From Minisyncoccota bacterium (GTDB lineage: Bacteria; Patescibacteriota; Minisyncoccia; Phycocordibacterales; Phycocordibacteraceae), in NCBI GenBank assembly GCA_028687085.1, contig JAQUAU010000004.1:1-32467 (forward strand): a DNA stretch of 32,467 bases, read 5' to 3'. Each line of letters starts with the position of its first letter. The first letter of the stretch is position 1. This document shows positions 25,802 to 32,467 of this stretch, one piece after another. Made by a program: the position numbers and the translations under genes. The notes beneath the pieces are model-generated. The model made no database searches and was not told where the DNA came from. It was given only the letters and a program-made list of their open reading frames with translations.

Positions 25802-26523
25802 TATCAACCATTTTCCACGCGGCTTTCTATAATCCGATCTACAACGGGCTTGTGGCGCTTATCGCCTTTGTGCCGGGCGGAGATGTCGGTGTTGCGGTTA
25901 TCCTGCTCACTATCATCATTCGGCTCGTTCTGCTCCCCTTCTCGCTCTCGGCCGCTCGCACCCAGCGCACGATGAAGATCATCGAACCGAAGATTAAAGA
26001 ATTGAAGGAGAAACATAAGGGAGACAAGGAGAAAGAGGCGCTCGAAACGCTCGCGCTCTATCGCGAGGCGCAGGTGAACCCCTTTGCGAGTATTCTCACC
26101 GCCTTTATTCAGATCCCGGTGCTTCTCGCGCTCTACTGGGTCTTTATGTATGAGCCGTTTCTGACTCCCGACACGACGCTCCTCTACGCCTTCACACCGC
26201 TCCCAAGCGCGGCGACACTACAATTCCTCGGGTTCATCTCGGTTGCCGGCAAGAGTCTCGCCCTGGCTGTCATAGCCGGCGCGACGCAGTTCCTCCAGGC
26301 TCACCTAGCGCTCTCGGGGACGATGAAACCGTCGGACACGAAGAGTGCACAGAACGACTTCCAAAGGATTATGGGCATGCAGCTTAAATATGTCTTCCCG
26401 TTTCTTATCGGGACTATCTCCTACACGACCTCAAGCGCCATCGCGCTCTATTTCATTACTACAAATATCGCCGGGTCTGTCCAAGAACTGTATATGCAGA
26501 AGAAGCTAGCGAGTGATGTCTAG
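25798..26523 (+). CDS. yidC: Membrane protein insertase YidC (Oxa1 family)
   Basis: 241 aa, GTG start overlapping rnpA. Short Gram-positive-type YidC without the periplasmic P1 domain. First helix region FYNPIYNGLVALIAFVPGGD, then VGVAVILLTIIIRLVLLPFSLSAARTQRTM with the conserved hydrophilic-groove Arg. A cytoplasmic coiled hairpin follows (KIIEPKIKELKEKHKGD...), then NPFASILTAFIQIPVLLALYWVF, and C-terminal helices ending YFITTNIAGSVQELYMQKKL. It inserts membrane proteins alone or with SecYEG. Its stop and that of the convergent beta-propeller gene share the palindrome CTAG. Confidence 0.95.
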   Translation: MISTIFHAAFYNPIYNGLVALIAFVPGGDVGVAVILLTIIIRLVLLPFSLSAARTQRTMKIIEPKIKELKEKHKGDKEKEALETLALYREAQVNPFASILTAFIQIPVLLALYWVFMYEPFLTPDTTLLYAFTPLPSAATLQFLGFISVAGKSLALAVIAGATQFLQAHLALSGTMKPSDTKSAQNDFQRIMGMQLKYVFPFLIGTISYTTSSAIALYFITTNIAGSVQELYMQKKLASDV

Positions 26524-27743
26524 AGCGAGTACGACCAAAGACTCCCGTCGTTCTTGTTGACGAACACCAGCGTCGTATTCGACGCGTCGATCGCAAGCGC
26601 TGTCGCGTCGAGCGAATCTTTTGTCTCTTTTGTAAAATCGAGCACGAGCTGGGCGTAGCGGCCGGCGACCTGTATCTTCCAGATGCGATCAGAGAAATGC
26701 ACGGCACCTTGATACCAATCGTCGGGATACGAGGCATTTGCGGGCGGATCTGCCGGGATGCCGCAATAGATGGCTGAATCATCAGAAGCCCACACGCACT
26801 TGTCGGCGATTGTTGCGACCGGGAGCGGTATCGTCTCGCCGGTGGCGACGTTCACGAGCTGTGTCTGGAGCGCGGCGTTATTGGTGTAGCTTGCGAGCAC
26901 CCACTTGCCTGACGGGCTTGCGTGGGCGACGAGGCCGGTTAGGGGCCCTGCAACGCGCGAGAAATGGCCGGCAGCGTCTACGAGAAATGCTGAACCGGAC
27001 AATGACGCCGCAGCTTTCGTGGTGGCGAGGTACTGTTTGCCGGCGAAGGAGGCGCGAAGCGAAGAAAGCGGAGAAGAGAACGCCGAGGCAGCACGCGTGC
27101 CGTCAGTGCGCGAGAGAGAAGCTGTGGAGCCGTTGACGCCTGAGGCGAGCGTGAGCACACCGGAGGCCGACACGCTTACGTCGGCGAGATTCTGCGCTAA
27201 GAAGAATCCGCTTGAGCCGTTTGCCGGGAGCGCGTACGTATTTATTGTTGAAAAATCGTTGCCGGAAAGGTAGCGGACAAATGCTACTGAACCATTCGGT
27301 AGCCACGAGGCCGACTGAATGCCGGGGATCGTCTTGTTGCTCGTCCGCGTGTTTTGCTTGGTGAGGGTGCTATAGGAGAAGATATTGCCGCTTTGTCGAT
27401 CGATATAGCTGACGGTCGTTTCGGGCGAGGAGCTTGCCGTCGCCGCCTTGGTGATGACGGCCTCTCCGGGCACCACGGGGCCAGCGCTTATTTTCATCAA
27501 CCGCGAAGAGACGGCCACCGGCGCGCTCAGAGAGCCGGTAGGCGTGTTGCTTGTACCTCCGGTACTGGTGGTTGTGTCGGTGGCGGGCACGGCTCCCTGT
27601 CCTGCCGAGGGCAGGCTCGTGTTCCCGCTCGGTGTCGTGACGGCGACACCAGCTGAGCTGCCGCTGAAGAAAGAGAAATATATCGCCGCTCCGGCTCCGA
27701 GCAGGACTATCACAACCGCGGCGATGATAAGGGTGCGTCGCAT
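26520..27743 (-). CDS. Membrane-anchored secreted protein with a beta-propeller-like repeat domain
   Basis: 407 aa. Signal-anchor helix at about 4-25, then a Ser/Thr/Gly/Pro low-complexity linker (about 28-85). After that come repeats of the type SWLPNGSVAFVRY, HASPSGKWVLASY and WASDDSAIYCGIP, spaced 50-60 residues apart, as in TolB/WD40-like propellers. The closing strand TTLVFVNKNDGSLWSYSL would complete the last blade. It lies 2 bp downstream of the TrbC-like gene and is the last gene of the secretion-like cluster, so it may be an extracytoplasmic component. The function is not known. There is no terminator between it and the convergent yidC; the stops overlap at CTAG. Confidence 0.82.
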   Translation of the reverse strand: MRRTLIIAAVVIVLLGAGAAIYFSFFSGSSAGVAVTTPSGNTSLPSAGQGAVPATDTTTSTGGTSNTPTGSLSAPVAVSSRLMKISAGPVVPGEAVITKAATASSSPETTVSYIDRQSGNIFSYSTLTKQNTRTSNKTIPGIQSASWLPNGSVAFVRYLSGNDFSTINTYALPANGSSGFFLAQNLADVSVSASGVLTLASGVNGSTASLSRTDGTRAASAFSSPLSSLRASFAGKQYLATTKAAASLSGSAFLVDAAGHFSRVAGPLTGLVAHASPSGKWVLASYTNNAALQTQLVNVATGETIPLPVATIADKCVWASDDSAIYCGIPADPPANASYPDDWYQGAVHFSDRIWKIQVAGRYAQLVLDFTKETKDSLDATALAIDASNTTLVFVNKNDGSLWSYSL

Positions 27744-27745
27744 GG

Positions 27746-28495
27746 TTAATTTGCGTTACAGGCTCCTCGTGGGGAGTCGATACTTCGTCCTGGTGCATAT
27801 AGTGTAGGCGATGTATTAGGTGGACAGGTCTGACAGACATATTTTCCTGCATCACCCACTACAGGCATGATGATTCCAAGATTGCCGCTCTTCGCACTGC
27901 ATGCAACCTGCTGATCATCTAGAAATTTTTTCTTAGCCGCCAGACTCATCTGATCTGCTGAGGGGATGGTAAAAGTATCTAGCACTTGAACACCTTGGCG
28001 AAGCTGAGCATCGGCGTTCGATAGTTGTGCAGGTTGTGCGGAAGAGGAAGAGGTGTTCACGGGTGCAGATTTCGTATCAAGCGGTTCGAGATTCAGAGAG
28101 AGATTCAGGATGCTCGGGTTGATGATGGAGAAGACAATCACAGGAGAGAGGACGAGCACGAGGCCGAAGATCGCCTGCGTGATGCGCTCCTTGCCATCAC
28201 TCTGCTTGCTCACCGAATCTTTGGTCGAGATCTCGAGCCCGCCCCAGATAATCTCGATAACGGCGAGCACGGCCGCCAGCCCGATAAGATATTTATAGAG
28301 GTTGTTAAAGAAGCTAGCGAGGTTTGTTGAATTTGCGACACTCAATGCGCTCGTGTCAGTGAGATCAGGGATAGGTGCGAGCGCGACGAACCCTTCGGCG
28401 AAGGCGTGCGATGCGAAACTTAAAATCACAACAGGCAATAAGAATAGAAATGTGTTTCTTGCCCCGTTAGAAATATGTTTTGTTTTGTTGTGCAT
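27746..28495 (-). CDS. TrbC/VirB2-like pilin subunit with a Cys-containing tail
   Basis: 249 aa. Signal peptide (about 13-33, ending SHAFAEG), a short extracellular segment, then two hydrophobic helices (about 64-86 and 107-130) joined by a short charged loop with SKQSDGKERITQAI. This is the VirB2/TrbC two-helix pilin layout; LIGLAAVLAVIEIIWGGLEI is the family-like first helix. Unlike VirB2 (about 100 aa) it has a ~115-residue C-terminal extension with four Cys (ACSAK, YVCQTCPP, GACNAN). Position inside the VirB4 cluster supports the call. The start codon lies in the loop of an inverted repeat (28462-28520). Confidence 0.75.
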   Translation of the reverse strand: MHNKTKHISNGARNTFLFLLPVVILSFASHAFAEGFVALAPIPDLTDTSALSVANSTNLASFFNNLYKYLIGLAAVLAVIEIIWGGLEISTKDSVSKQSDGKERITQAIFGLVLVLSPVIVFSIINPSILNLSLNLEPLDTKSAPVNTSSSSAQPAQLSNADAQLRQGVQVLDTFTIPSADQMSLAAKKKFLDDQQVACSAKSGNLGIIMPVVGDAGKYVCQTCPPNTSPTLYAPGRSIDSPRGACNAN

Positions 28496-28520
28496 ATCTA
28501 ATTTAGAATTTCTAATGGGG
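28462..28520 (-). repeat. Inverted repeat enclosing the TrbC-like start codon
   Basis: CCCCGTTAGAAAT (28462-28474) and ATTTCTAATGGGG (28508-28520) pair at 12 of 13 positions around a 33-nt AT-rich loop that contains the ATG (28495-28493). The outer arm begins right after the stop codon of the upstream Ig-like gene. Within it is a 13-nt palindrome TTAGAATTTCTAA. Confidence 0.65.
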
Positions 28521-29507
28521 TCATAAGCCGAAGAAGTTAGAGCTCTTTGTGCCGAAGATGAGCGGGAGATCCATTGCCGCAGAAGCAGAACTGCCCGCTG
28601 AGGCGGTGAGTGAGAGCGTCGCCGACCCCTGCCCCGAACCGGTCGGTCGGAGCGTGATCGAAGGGCCGGTCTGCGCCGCGTCGCCGTTTAAGAGCCAGCG
28701 AATAAGCGGCGCACCGCCGACAAGCGGCAGAGAGAACGCGGCACCATAGAGCGTCGCCTCGGCAGGGATGGTGTACTCCCCGAAGAGCGCGCGGTCAAAG
28801 CGGATACCGAGCAGAGCATCATTCTCGTAGATGCGCACTGAGGGTTCAAGAGCAGAGAGCGAGATCGCTGCTCCGCCGACGAGGCTTCCGTCCGGGCTCA
28901 TGACCGTAACTGAAACGCTGCGGCCGCGGTACTGCAGAGGCGAGGCGACGATAATCGCCGACTTGCCGATGCCTGAAGAGTTTGCAATAAAGGCGCCATC
29001 CACCGTCCACGCATATGAGAGCGAAGCGGGAGCGAGAGAGACCCCACTAGCATTCTTCAAGTTAGCCATCGCTACGACGCGCACACTGCCTTCGAGCGGC
29101 ACCGACGGCTTGCCCGGATAGAGAGGCGGCACTGAAGCGATCGGCTCGGCAATAAGCGACACATCCTCTGGCTGAATAGAGAGCGACTGATTGTAAGTGG
29201 CGCCGGCGATCTTCATCGTCGCGACGACGGCGGTAATGGTGCCTGCTCTGCCGAGTGTTACCGCGACGGGGCGCACCGAACCTTGGTAGATACTCTTCCC
29301 TCCTACCGAGACGGTGAGCGTCGCATTTGTGAGATCGAGAGAGCTTGAGAGAAAGGAGAGCGTCGCCGTGCCCTGGGGCGCCGGATACTGCGGAGCGACC
29401 GATACGGTAAACGAGGAAGTCGTATCACCGAGGCCAGGGAGCATCTGCGCCGAGACCGTAAGCGGCAGGAGCAGGACCATAGAGAAAGCAATGAAAGAAG
29501 CACGCAT
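28521..29507 (-). CDS. Secreted Ig-like repeat protein of the secretion cluster
   Basis: 328 aa. Cleavable signal peptide (MRASFIAFSMVLLLPLTVSA, then Q). The rest is beta-strand-rich with several Ig-like units: GTATLSFLSSSLDLTNATLTVSVGGK, the central AWTVDGAFIANSSG (typical for PKD/Ig folds), RSVSVTVMSPDGSLVGG, and IRWLLNGDAAQTGPS near the end. No transmembrane helix after the signal. Its own TATACT box ends 6 nt before the ATG, starting a second transcription unit (Ig-like, TrbC-like, propeller) inside the cluster. Function unknown; a periplasmic or surface part of the machine is inference from position. Confidence 0.82.
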   Translation of the reverse strand: MRASFIAFSMVLLLPLTVSAQMLPGLGDTTSSFTVSVAPQYPAPQGTATLSFLSSSLDLTNATLTVSVGGKSIYQGSVRPVAVTLGRAGTITAVVATMKIAGATYNQSLSIQPEDVSLIAEPIASVPPLYPGKPSVPLEGSVRVVAMANLKNASGVSLAPASLSYAWTVDGAFIANSSGIGKSAIIVASPLQYRGRSVSVTVMSPDGSLVGGAAISLSALEPSVRIYENDALLGIRFDRALFGEYTIPAEATLYGAAFSLPLVGGAPLIRWLLNGDAAQTGPSITLRPTGSGQGSATLSLTASAGSSASAAMDLPLIFGTKSSNFFGL

Positions 29508-29513
29508 GTCCCT

Positions 29514-29519
29514 AGTATA
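29514..29519 (-). promoter_or_regulatory. -10 box TATACT internal to the secretion cluster (leaderless)
   Basis: TATACT on the minus strand with 6 nt to the Ig-like gene ATG at 29507. It separates the cluster into VirB4-side and pilin-side transcription units. Confidence 0.55.
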
Positions 29520-29536
29520 TAGCCTACGGACGCTTC

Positions 29537-30166
29537 TTACGCAGCCTTCTCGATTTTCTGGGTATATTCAGCATCGTTTGCGGCTTCTCGTTGGACGACC
29601 TGCATCTGTTCTGCAACCTGACTTTGGATTAGCACTTGGCGCCGTTGCTCCTGGAGCAATTCAGCCGCATGCTCCTCCTCGTATTTCTTCAAGGCTGCCT
29701 TCTCGATCTTGATCTGATTGTTATACATCTTCCAGACAATGACCGTCATAGCCGGGAGAGCATTCAAGAGAGGCGTCATGCCCAAAAGAAGACTCCCGGC
29801 AAACCACACGGCATTTTCTTTAAATATGCGCTGATTCACTCGCATGAGGATAAAACCGACGAAGAGCCACCCGGCGAATCCGGTCGCCGTCGCCATCACG
29901 ACACCGAACGCCTCTATCGCCGGGACGGCGACGATCCCTGCCGCGCCGGCGGCGATGCCGCACACTCCCGCGGTCAATCCGCCGAGCGCTCCCACCACGC
30001 TGTCTGCCTTCACGGTGCAGTAGAGCGCGGCGATCGCCGGTCCGAAGAACCAGAACATTTCGAACATGAGCCGGAGCGCATCAATAATGACGCAGACAGC
30101 GAGGACCGGCATGGCCTTGCTCAAGGTCATCACCTCGGGCGGCTGGCTACTTCTTTTCTGCGGCAT
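29537..30166 (-). CDS. Multi-spanning membrane protein of the VirB4 cluster
   Basis: 209 aa from ATG 30166 (overlapping the virB4 end by 20 nt). ATG 30130, 16 nt after the virB4 stop, is an equally possible start (197 aa). About four to five hydrophobic helices: PVLAVCVIIDALRLMFEMFWF, a Gly/Ala-rich pair around GGLTAGVCGIAAGAAGIVAVPAIEAFG, GFAGWLFVGFILM, and AGSLLLGMTPLLNALPAMTVIVW. A ~60-residue cytoplasmic coiled-coil tail follows (KIEKAALKKYEEEHAAELLQ, QVAEQMQVVQREAAND). No named family recognised. Gene order suggests an inner-membrane partner of the VirB4 ATPase. Confidence 0.78.
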   Translation of the reverse strand: MPQKRSSQPPEVMTLSKAMPVLAVCVIIDALRLMFEMFWFFGPAIAALYCTVKADSVVGALGGLTAGVCGIAAGAAGIVAVPAIEAFGVVMATATGFAGWLFVGFILMRVNQRIFKENAVWFAGSLLLGMTPLLNALPAMTVIVWKMYNNQIKIEKAALKKYEEEHAAELLQEQRRQVLIQSQVAEQMQVVQREAANDAEYTQKIEKAA

Positions 30167-31967
30167 AACGCGCCTTCTCTTGCTTGATGGCGAGGAGCTG
30201 GGACGGGTCGGAGGTGATGATCTGGTCTTCGGTGTAGCTCGCGACGACCTTGATAGCAACGTGCTTCAATCCTGCGAAAAAGAGCCCCTCCCCTACGCCC
30301 GCTTCAAGCAGGAGGAATTTTTCCTCGTCAGTGAGATTAAAGGTCTGCTGGAGCACGTCGATAGTCGTCGGCGATTGTTTGAGTAGGAGCTGGATCGATG
30401 AGTTGGTGAGGATGGGTCGGCCGTACGGGCTCTTGAGGAAGTCTTCGACGTCCTGTGTGATGGTGCAGACGCCCAGATAATATTTGCGGCCGCGCTTGGC
30501 GAGGCTGTAGAGGAAGGAGGCGGTGTCGTCGCTCTTCATCATCCACCAGGCCTCGTCGATGATAAGGAGGCGTTTCTTCATCTCATGACGCACGGCGTTC
30601 CAGATGTAGTGCGTGATGATATACATCGCCACCGGCTTGAGCTCGTCTTCCATGTCGCGCACCGAGAAGACGGCGAACTGCTGTTTGAGGTCGATATTGG
30701 TCGGCTGATTGAGGAATCCGGCCCACGTGCCGCGCGTGTACTTAGAAAGGCGTTCGACCAACGACTCACTCCCTTCCATGCCGGAGAGCACTTGTTCAAA
30801 GTCAGAGAGGAGTGGCGGCTCGGCACCGGTAAAGTCTGAGTCGCCGGTGATGTCCTTGAGCGCATAGGTCTCGTTGATGGCGCGGTCGACAATCGCGTCT
30901 TCTTCAGGCGAGAGACCGCCGAGCATGATGCGGAAGAGGCCGACGAGCGCGATGATATTGCTGCGCAAAATGTCTTTCGGGTCCTCATCCTCCTTCACCG
31001 GAGGCAGATCGAATGGATTGATATGGTGCTCAGAGGAGAGCGAGATATGGAAGGAGCGGCCGCCGGTGGCCTCGGCGAGCTGTTCGTATTCGCGCTCAGG
31101 GTCGATGACGATGACGTCGGTGCCGAACATGAGCGAGCGGAGTATCTCGAGCTTGGTCGCATACGATTTGCCGGAGCCGGACTTCGCGAAGACGACCGAG
31201 TTGTAGTTCTCGAGTGAGAAGCGGTCGAAGAGGATGAGCGAGGAGTTGTGCCGGTTGATCCCATACAAGATTCCTCGATCGCTCGTGAGGTCGAACGAGA
31301 CGAATGGGAAGATAGAAGAGAGCGGCGAGGAGTTCAGCTTCGAATTGACCAGGAGCTCGTCGGTGCCTAAGGGCAGGCAGGAGCGGAACCCCTGCTCTTG
31401 CTGAAAGAGGGCCGGCTTGGTGTAGACGAGCTTGGCGTCGAGGATGCCGCGGATATCGCCCTCGGTCTTCTCGATCTCTTCGCGTGTATCGCCGTAGAGC
31501 GCGAGATAGAGGCCGACGTCAAAGAGCTTCTCCTGCGCCTGCTGGAGGTTGTCGCGCAGGCTCTCGAGGTCTTGGTAGGCCGTGTCGAGGAGCGGGTCGC
31601 GCACGAGCCCTTTGGCCTCGCGCTCATTGATCTGGCTCTGGACCTCGGCGACCTTCTTCTGGAATCCGCGGAGCGCCTGCTCGGTCTCAATCGGGTGAAT
31701 AAAGATCGAGACGTCGAGCACCTTGTCGAGATTGATGATGGGCGAGAACCAGCTGTCAGAGAGGAAGCGCGGGTAGGAGATGGTGTAGAAGGAGCGGACG
31801 AATTTCTCGCCAAGCTCAAGCTCACGCGAACCGATCTTGAGTGCGGTCGGTGCAATCGTGTCGACGAGGTCGAGACTCCCCTGCTTGTAGATATCCTTAG
31901 GCAGGACCGGCATCACTGACGGAGCTTCGTCTTCTTTTTTGCGATTTAAAAAATCAAGAAGTGACAT
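30147..31967 (-). CDS. virB4: VirB4/TraC-type secretion ATPase
   Basis: 606 aa. The N-terminal domain (about 1-230) binds the membrane complex: PRFLSDSWFSPIINLD, HPIETEQALRGFQKKVAEVQ, LYLALYGDTREEIEKTE. The C-terminal RecA-like motor has VVFAKSGSGKSYATK (Walker A near 260-268), VIVIDPEREYEQLAEATGG and LLIIDEAWWMM (Walker B near 468). LAKRGRKYYLGVCTITQDVEDFLKSPYG and ILTNSSIQLLLKQSP, the conserved VirB4 motifs, follow. It energises type IV secretion or pilus assembly. Neighbours agree: a TraC-N-like protein 3 bp upstream, a membrane protein overlapping its 3' end, and a VirB2-like pilin further on. No relaxase, coupling protein or transfer origin is visible, so conjugation is not shown. Confidence 0.94.
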   Translation of the reverse strand: MSLLDFLNRKKEDEAPSVMPVLPKDIYKQGSLDLVDTIAPTALKIGSRELELGEKFVRSFYTISYPRFLSDSWFSPIINLDKVLDVSIFIHPIETEQALRGFQKKVAEVQSQINEREAKGLVRDPLLDTAYQDLESLRDNLQQAQEKLFDVGLYLALYGDTREEIEKTEGDIRGILDAKLVYTKPALFQQEQGFRSCLPLGTDELLVNSKLNSSPLSSIFPFVSFDLTSDRGILYGINRHNSSLILFDRFSLENYNSVVFAKSGSGKSYATKLEILRSLMFGTDVIVIDPEREYEQLAEATGGRSFHISLSSEHHINPFDLPPVKEDEDPKDILRSNIIALVGLFRIMLGGLSPEEDAIVDRAINETYALKDITGDSDFTGAEPPLLSDFEQVLSGMEGSESLVERLSKYTRGTWAGFLNQPTNIDLKQQFAVFSVRDMEDELKPVAMYIITHYIWNAVRHEMKKRLLIIDEAWWMMKSDDTASFLYSLAKRGRKYYLGVCTITQDVEDFLKSPYGRPILTNSSIQLLLKQSPTTIDVLQQTFNLTDEEKFLLLEAGVGEGLFFAGLKHVAIKVVASYTEDQIITSDPSQLLAIKQEKARYAAEKK

Positions 31968-31970
31968 AGG

Positions 31971-32467
31971 TTATGCATCCAAACGGATAGGATTCTCCAA
32001 TTCTCCCGGGTTAAAGGAGCGGTAGAGGAGCTCGATGATCTCTTCGGTGCCGAGGGGGACCGCGCGGACGCCGGTGCCGGAGAGTCCGCTCGCGACGAGC
32101 GTGAGCCTTTGTTCGAGCTGGGCGCGATCTTCTTCGAAGGAGACTTCGGCAGCACTCTTTGACGCGGCATTCTCGCGCTTGAGGAAGCCGATGGCGCTCC
32201 CGGCAGATACGCGCGGCGCATAGGAGACCACGACGTAGAACGATTTCGTCATGATGTTCGCCTGGTCGGTGAAGGAGCGCACGAATTCGATGTATTCGCG
32301 GAGCTGGATCCGCATGAGCTCGGTCTTCTGCTCGGGCGCCTTCTCTTCGAGGAGGGCGAGGTAGGGGCGCAAGTCCATTCGGCGCGAATTGACGACAATC
32401 TGAATCGAGAAGTCGAGCGTGTTGAGGAAGTTCTGGAACCCGATTGTAATCGCGTGCTGTTCATCGG
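31971..32467 (-). CDS. TraC-N-terminal-like component of the secretion cluster (5' end outside window)
   Basis: At least 165 residues, open to the right edge; the stop is 3 bp before virB4. The visible start DEQHAITIGFQNFLNTLDFSIQIVVNS is the pattern seen at the beginning of TraC/TrsE-like and related CPR secretion proteins. MDLRPYLALLEEKAPEQ, MRIQLREYIEFVRSFT, SFYVVVSYAP and a coiled segment with FEEDRAQLEQRLTLVASGLSG follow, then GTEEIIELLYRSFNPGELE at the end. The last part resembles the N-terminal half of VirB4 without its motor, suggesting that a VirB4-type protein is split into an N-domain and an N+motor gene here. Any ATG inside the window (for example 32378) would cut the conserved part, so the gene is treated as partial. 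Confidence 0.8.
   Translation of the reverse strand, partial: DEQHAITIGFQNFLNTLDFSIQIVVNSRRMDLRPYLALLEEKAPEQKTELMRIQLREYIEFVRSFTDQANIMTKSFYVVVSYAPRVSAGSAIGFLKRENAASKSAAEVSFEEDRAQLEQRLTLVASGLSGTGVRAVPLGTEEIIELLYRSFNPGELENPIRLDA

Noticed and set aside
1..32467. Alternative genetic code with TGA as glycine (Gracilibacteria/SR1)
   Set aside because: TGA ends many genes in ATGA overlaps (pilN, pilO, ruvA, polA, rnpA) and frames read through TGA give no protein similarity.
1..32467. CRISPR arrays, insertion sequences, prophage
   Set aside because: No regularly spaced repeats, transposase, integrase or phage structural gene found; the only long repeat is the 49-bp terminator pair.

Overview
The window looks like a chromosomal segment of a Candidate Phyla Radiation (Patescibacteria) bacterium, most probably Parcubacteria/Paceibacteria. 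The reasons are the short, pared-down versions of core enzymes (MurE-like ligase without its N-terminal domain, DNA polymerase I with a vestigial proofreading domain, short YebC), a DUF5652 protein, a PilMNO/PilB type IV pilus set and a VirB4/TrbC secretion-like cluster. TGA is used as an ordinary stop (many ATGA start/stop overlaps), so the genetic code is the standard bacterial one and not the Gracilibacteria type. No CRISPR array, transposase, integrase or phage gene was seen.

Layout. 1-1.3 kb: RluA-type pseudouridine synthase (cut by the window edge) and uppS. 1.4-2.9 kb: tRNA-Val, an unknown 370-residue protein, tRNA-Leu and tRNA-Arg. 3.0-5.5 kb: pilM-pilN-pilO and one more small membrane protein in a tightly overlapping leftward operon. 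5.6-7.4 kb: a free-standing MetRS-type tRNA-binding domain, ruvX, and two small membrane proteins around tRNA-Ser. 7.4-8 kb: two tRNA-Arg genes converging on rpsT. 8.0-10.8 kb: ruvA, a Mur ligase and a lamin-tail-like surface protein, then tRNA-Lys. 10.9-16.2 kb: a leftward stretch with tsaE-polA-holA and three accessory single-gene units (small membrane protein, RpoA-CTD-like protein, lipoprotein). 16.3-20.4 kb: pilB, a probable structured RNA, ruvB, yebC, ruvC. 20.4-22.7 kb: a tiny acidic peptide and a class A penicillin-binding protein. 22.7-26.5 kb: the origin-type neighbourhood dnaN-dnaA / rpmH-rnpA-yidC with near-consensus DnaA boxes between dnaN and dnaA. 26.5-32.5 kb: a leftward type IV secretion-like cluster (TraC-N-like, VirB4, membrane protein, Ig-like secreted protein, TrbC/VirB2-like pilin, beta-propeller protein).

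Two expression styles coexist. Most housekeeping transcription units have a TANNNT -10 box whose last base lies only 6-9 nt before the start codon and no Shine-Dalgarno sequence, which predicts leaderless mRNAs. Four leftward accessory genes (370 aa, 104 aa, 249 aa, lipoprotein) instead have a good Shine-Dalgarno sequence and their own strong hairpin terminator, and two of them have textbook -35/-10 promoters. The most interesting unexplained element is the pilB-ruvB gap (about 17985-18245): a consensus -35 and a -10 on the minus strand, a 5'/3' closing helix whose G-U pairs only make sense on the minus strand, several hairpins and a strong terminator. Together these suggest an undescribed structured non-coding RNA. 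A second is an exact 27-nt palindrome inserted codon-aligned inside tsaE, like a palindromic protein-coding insertion element.
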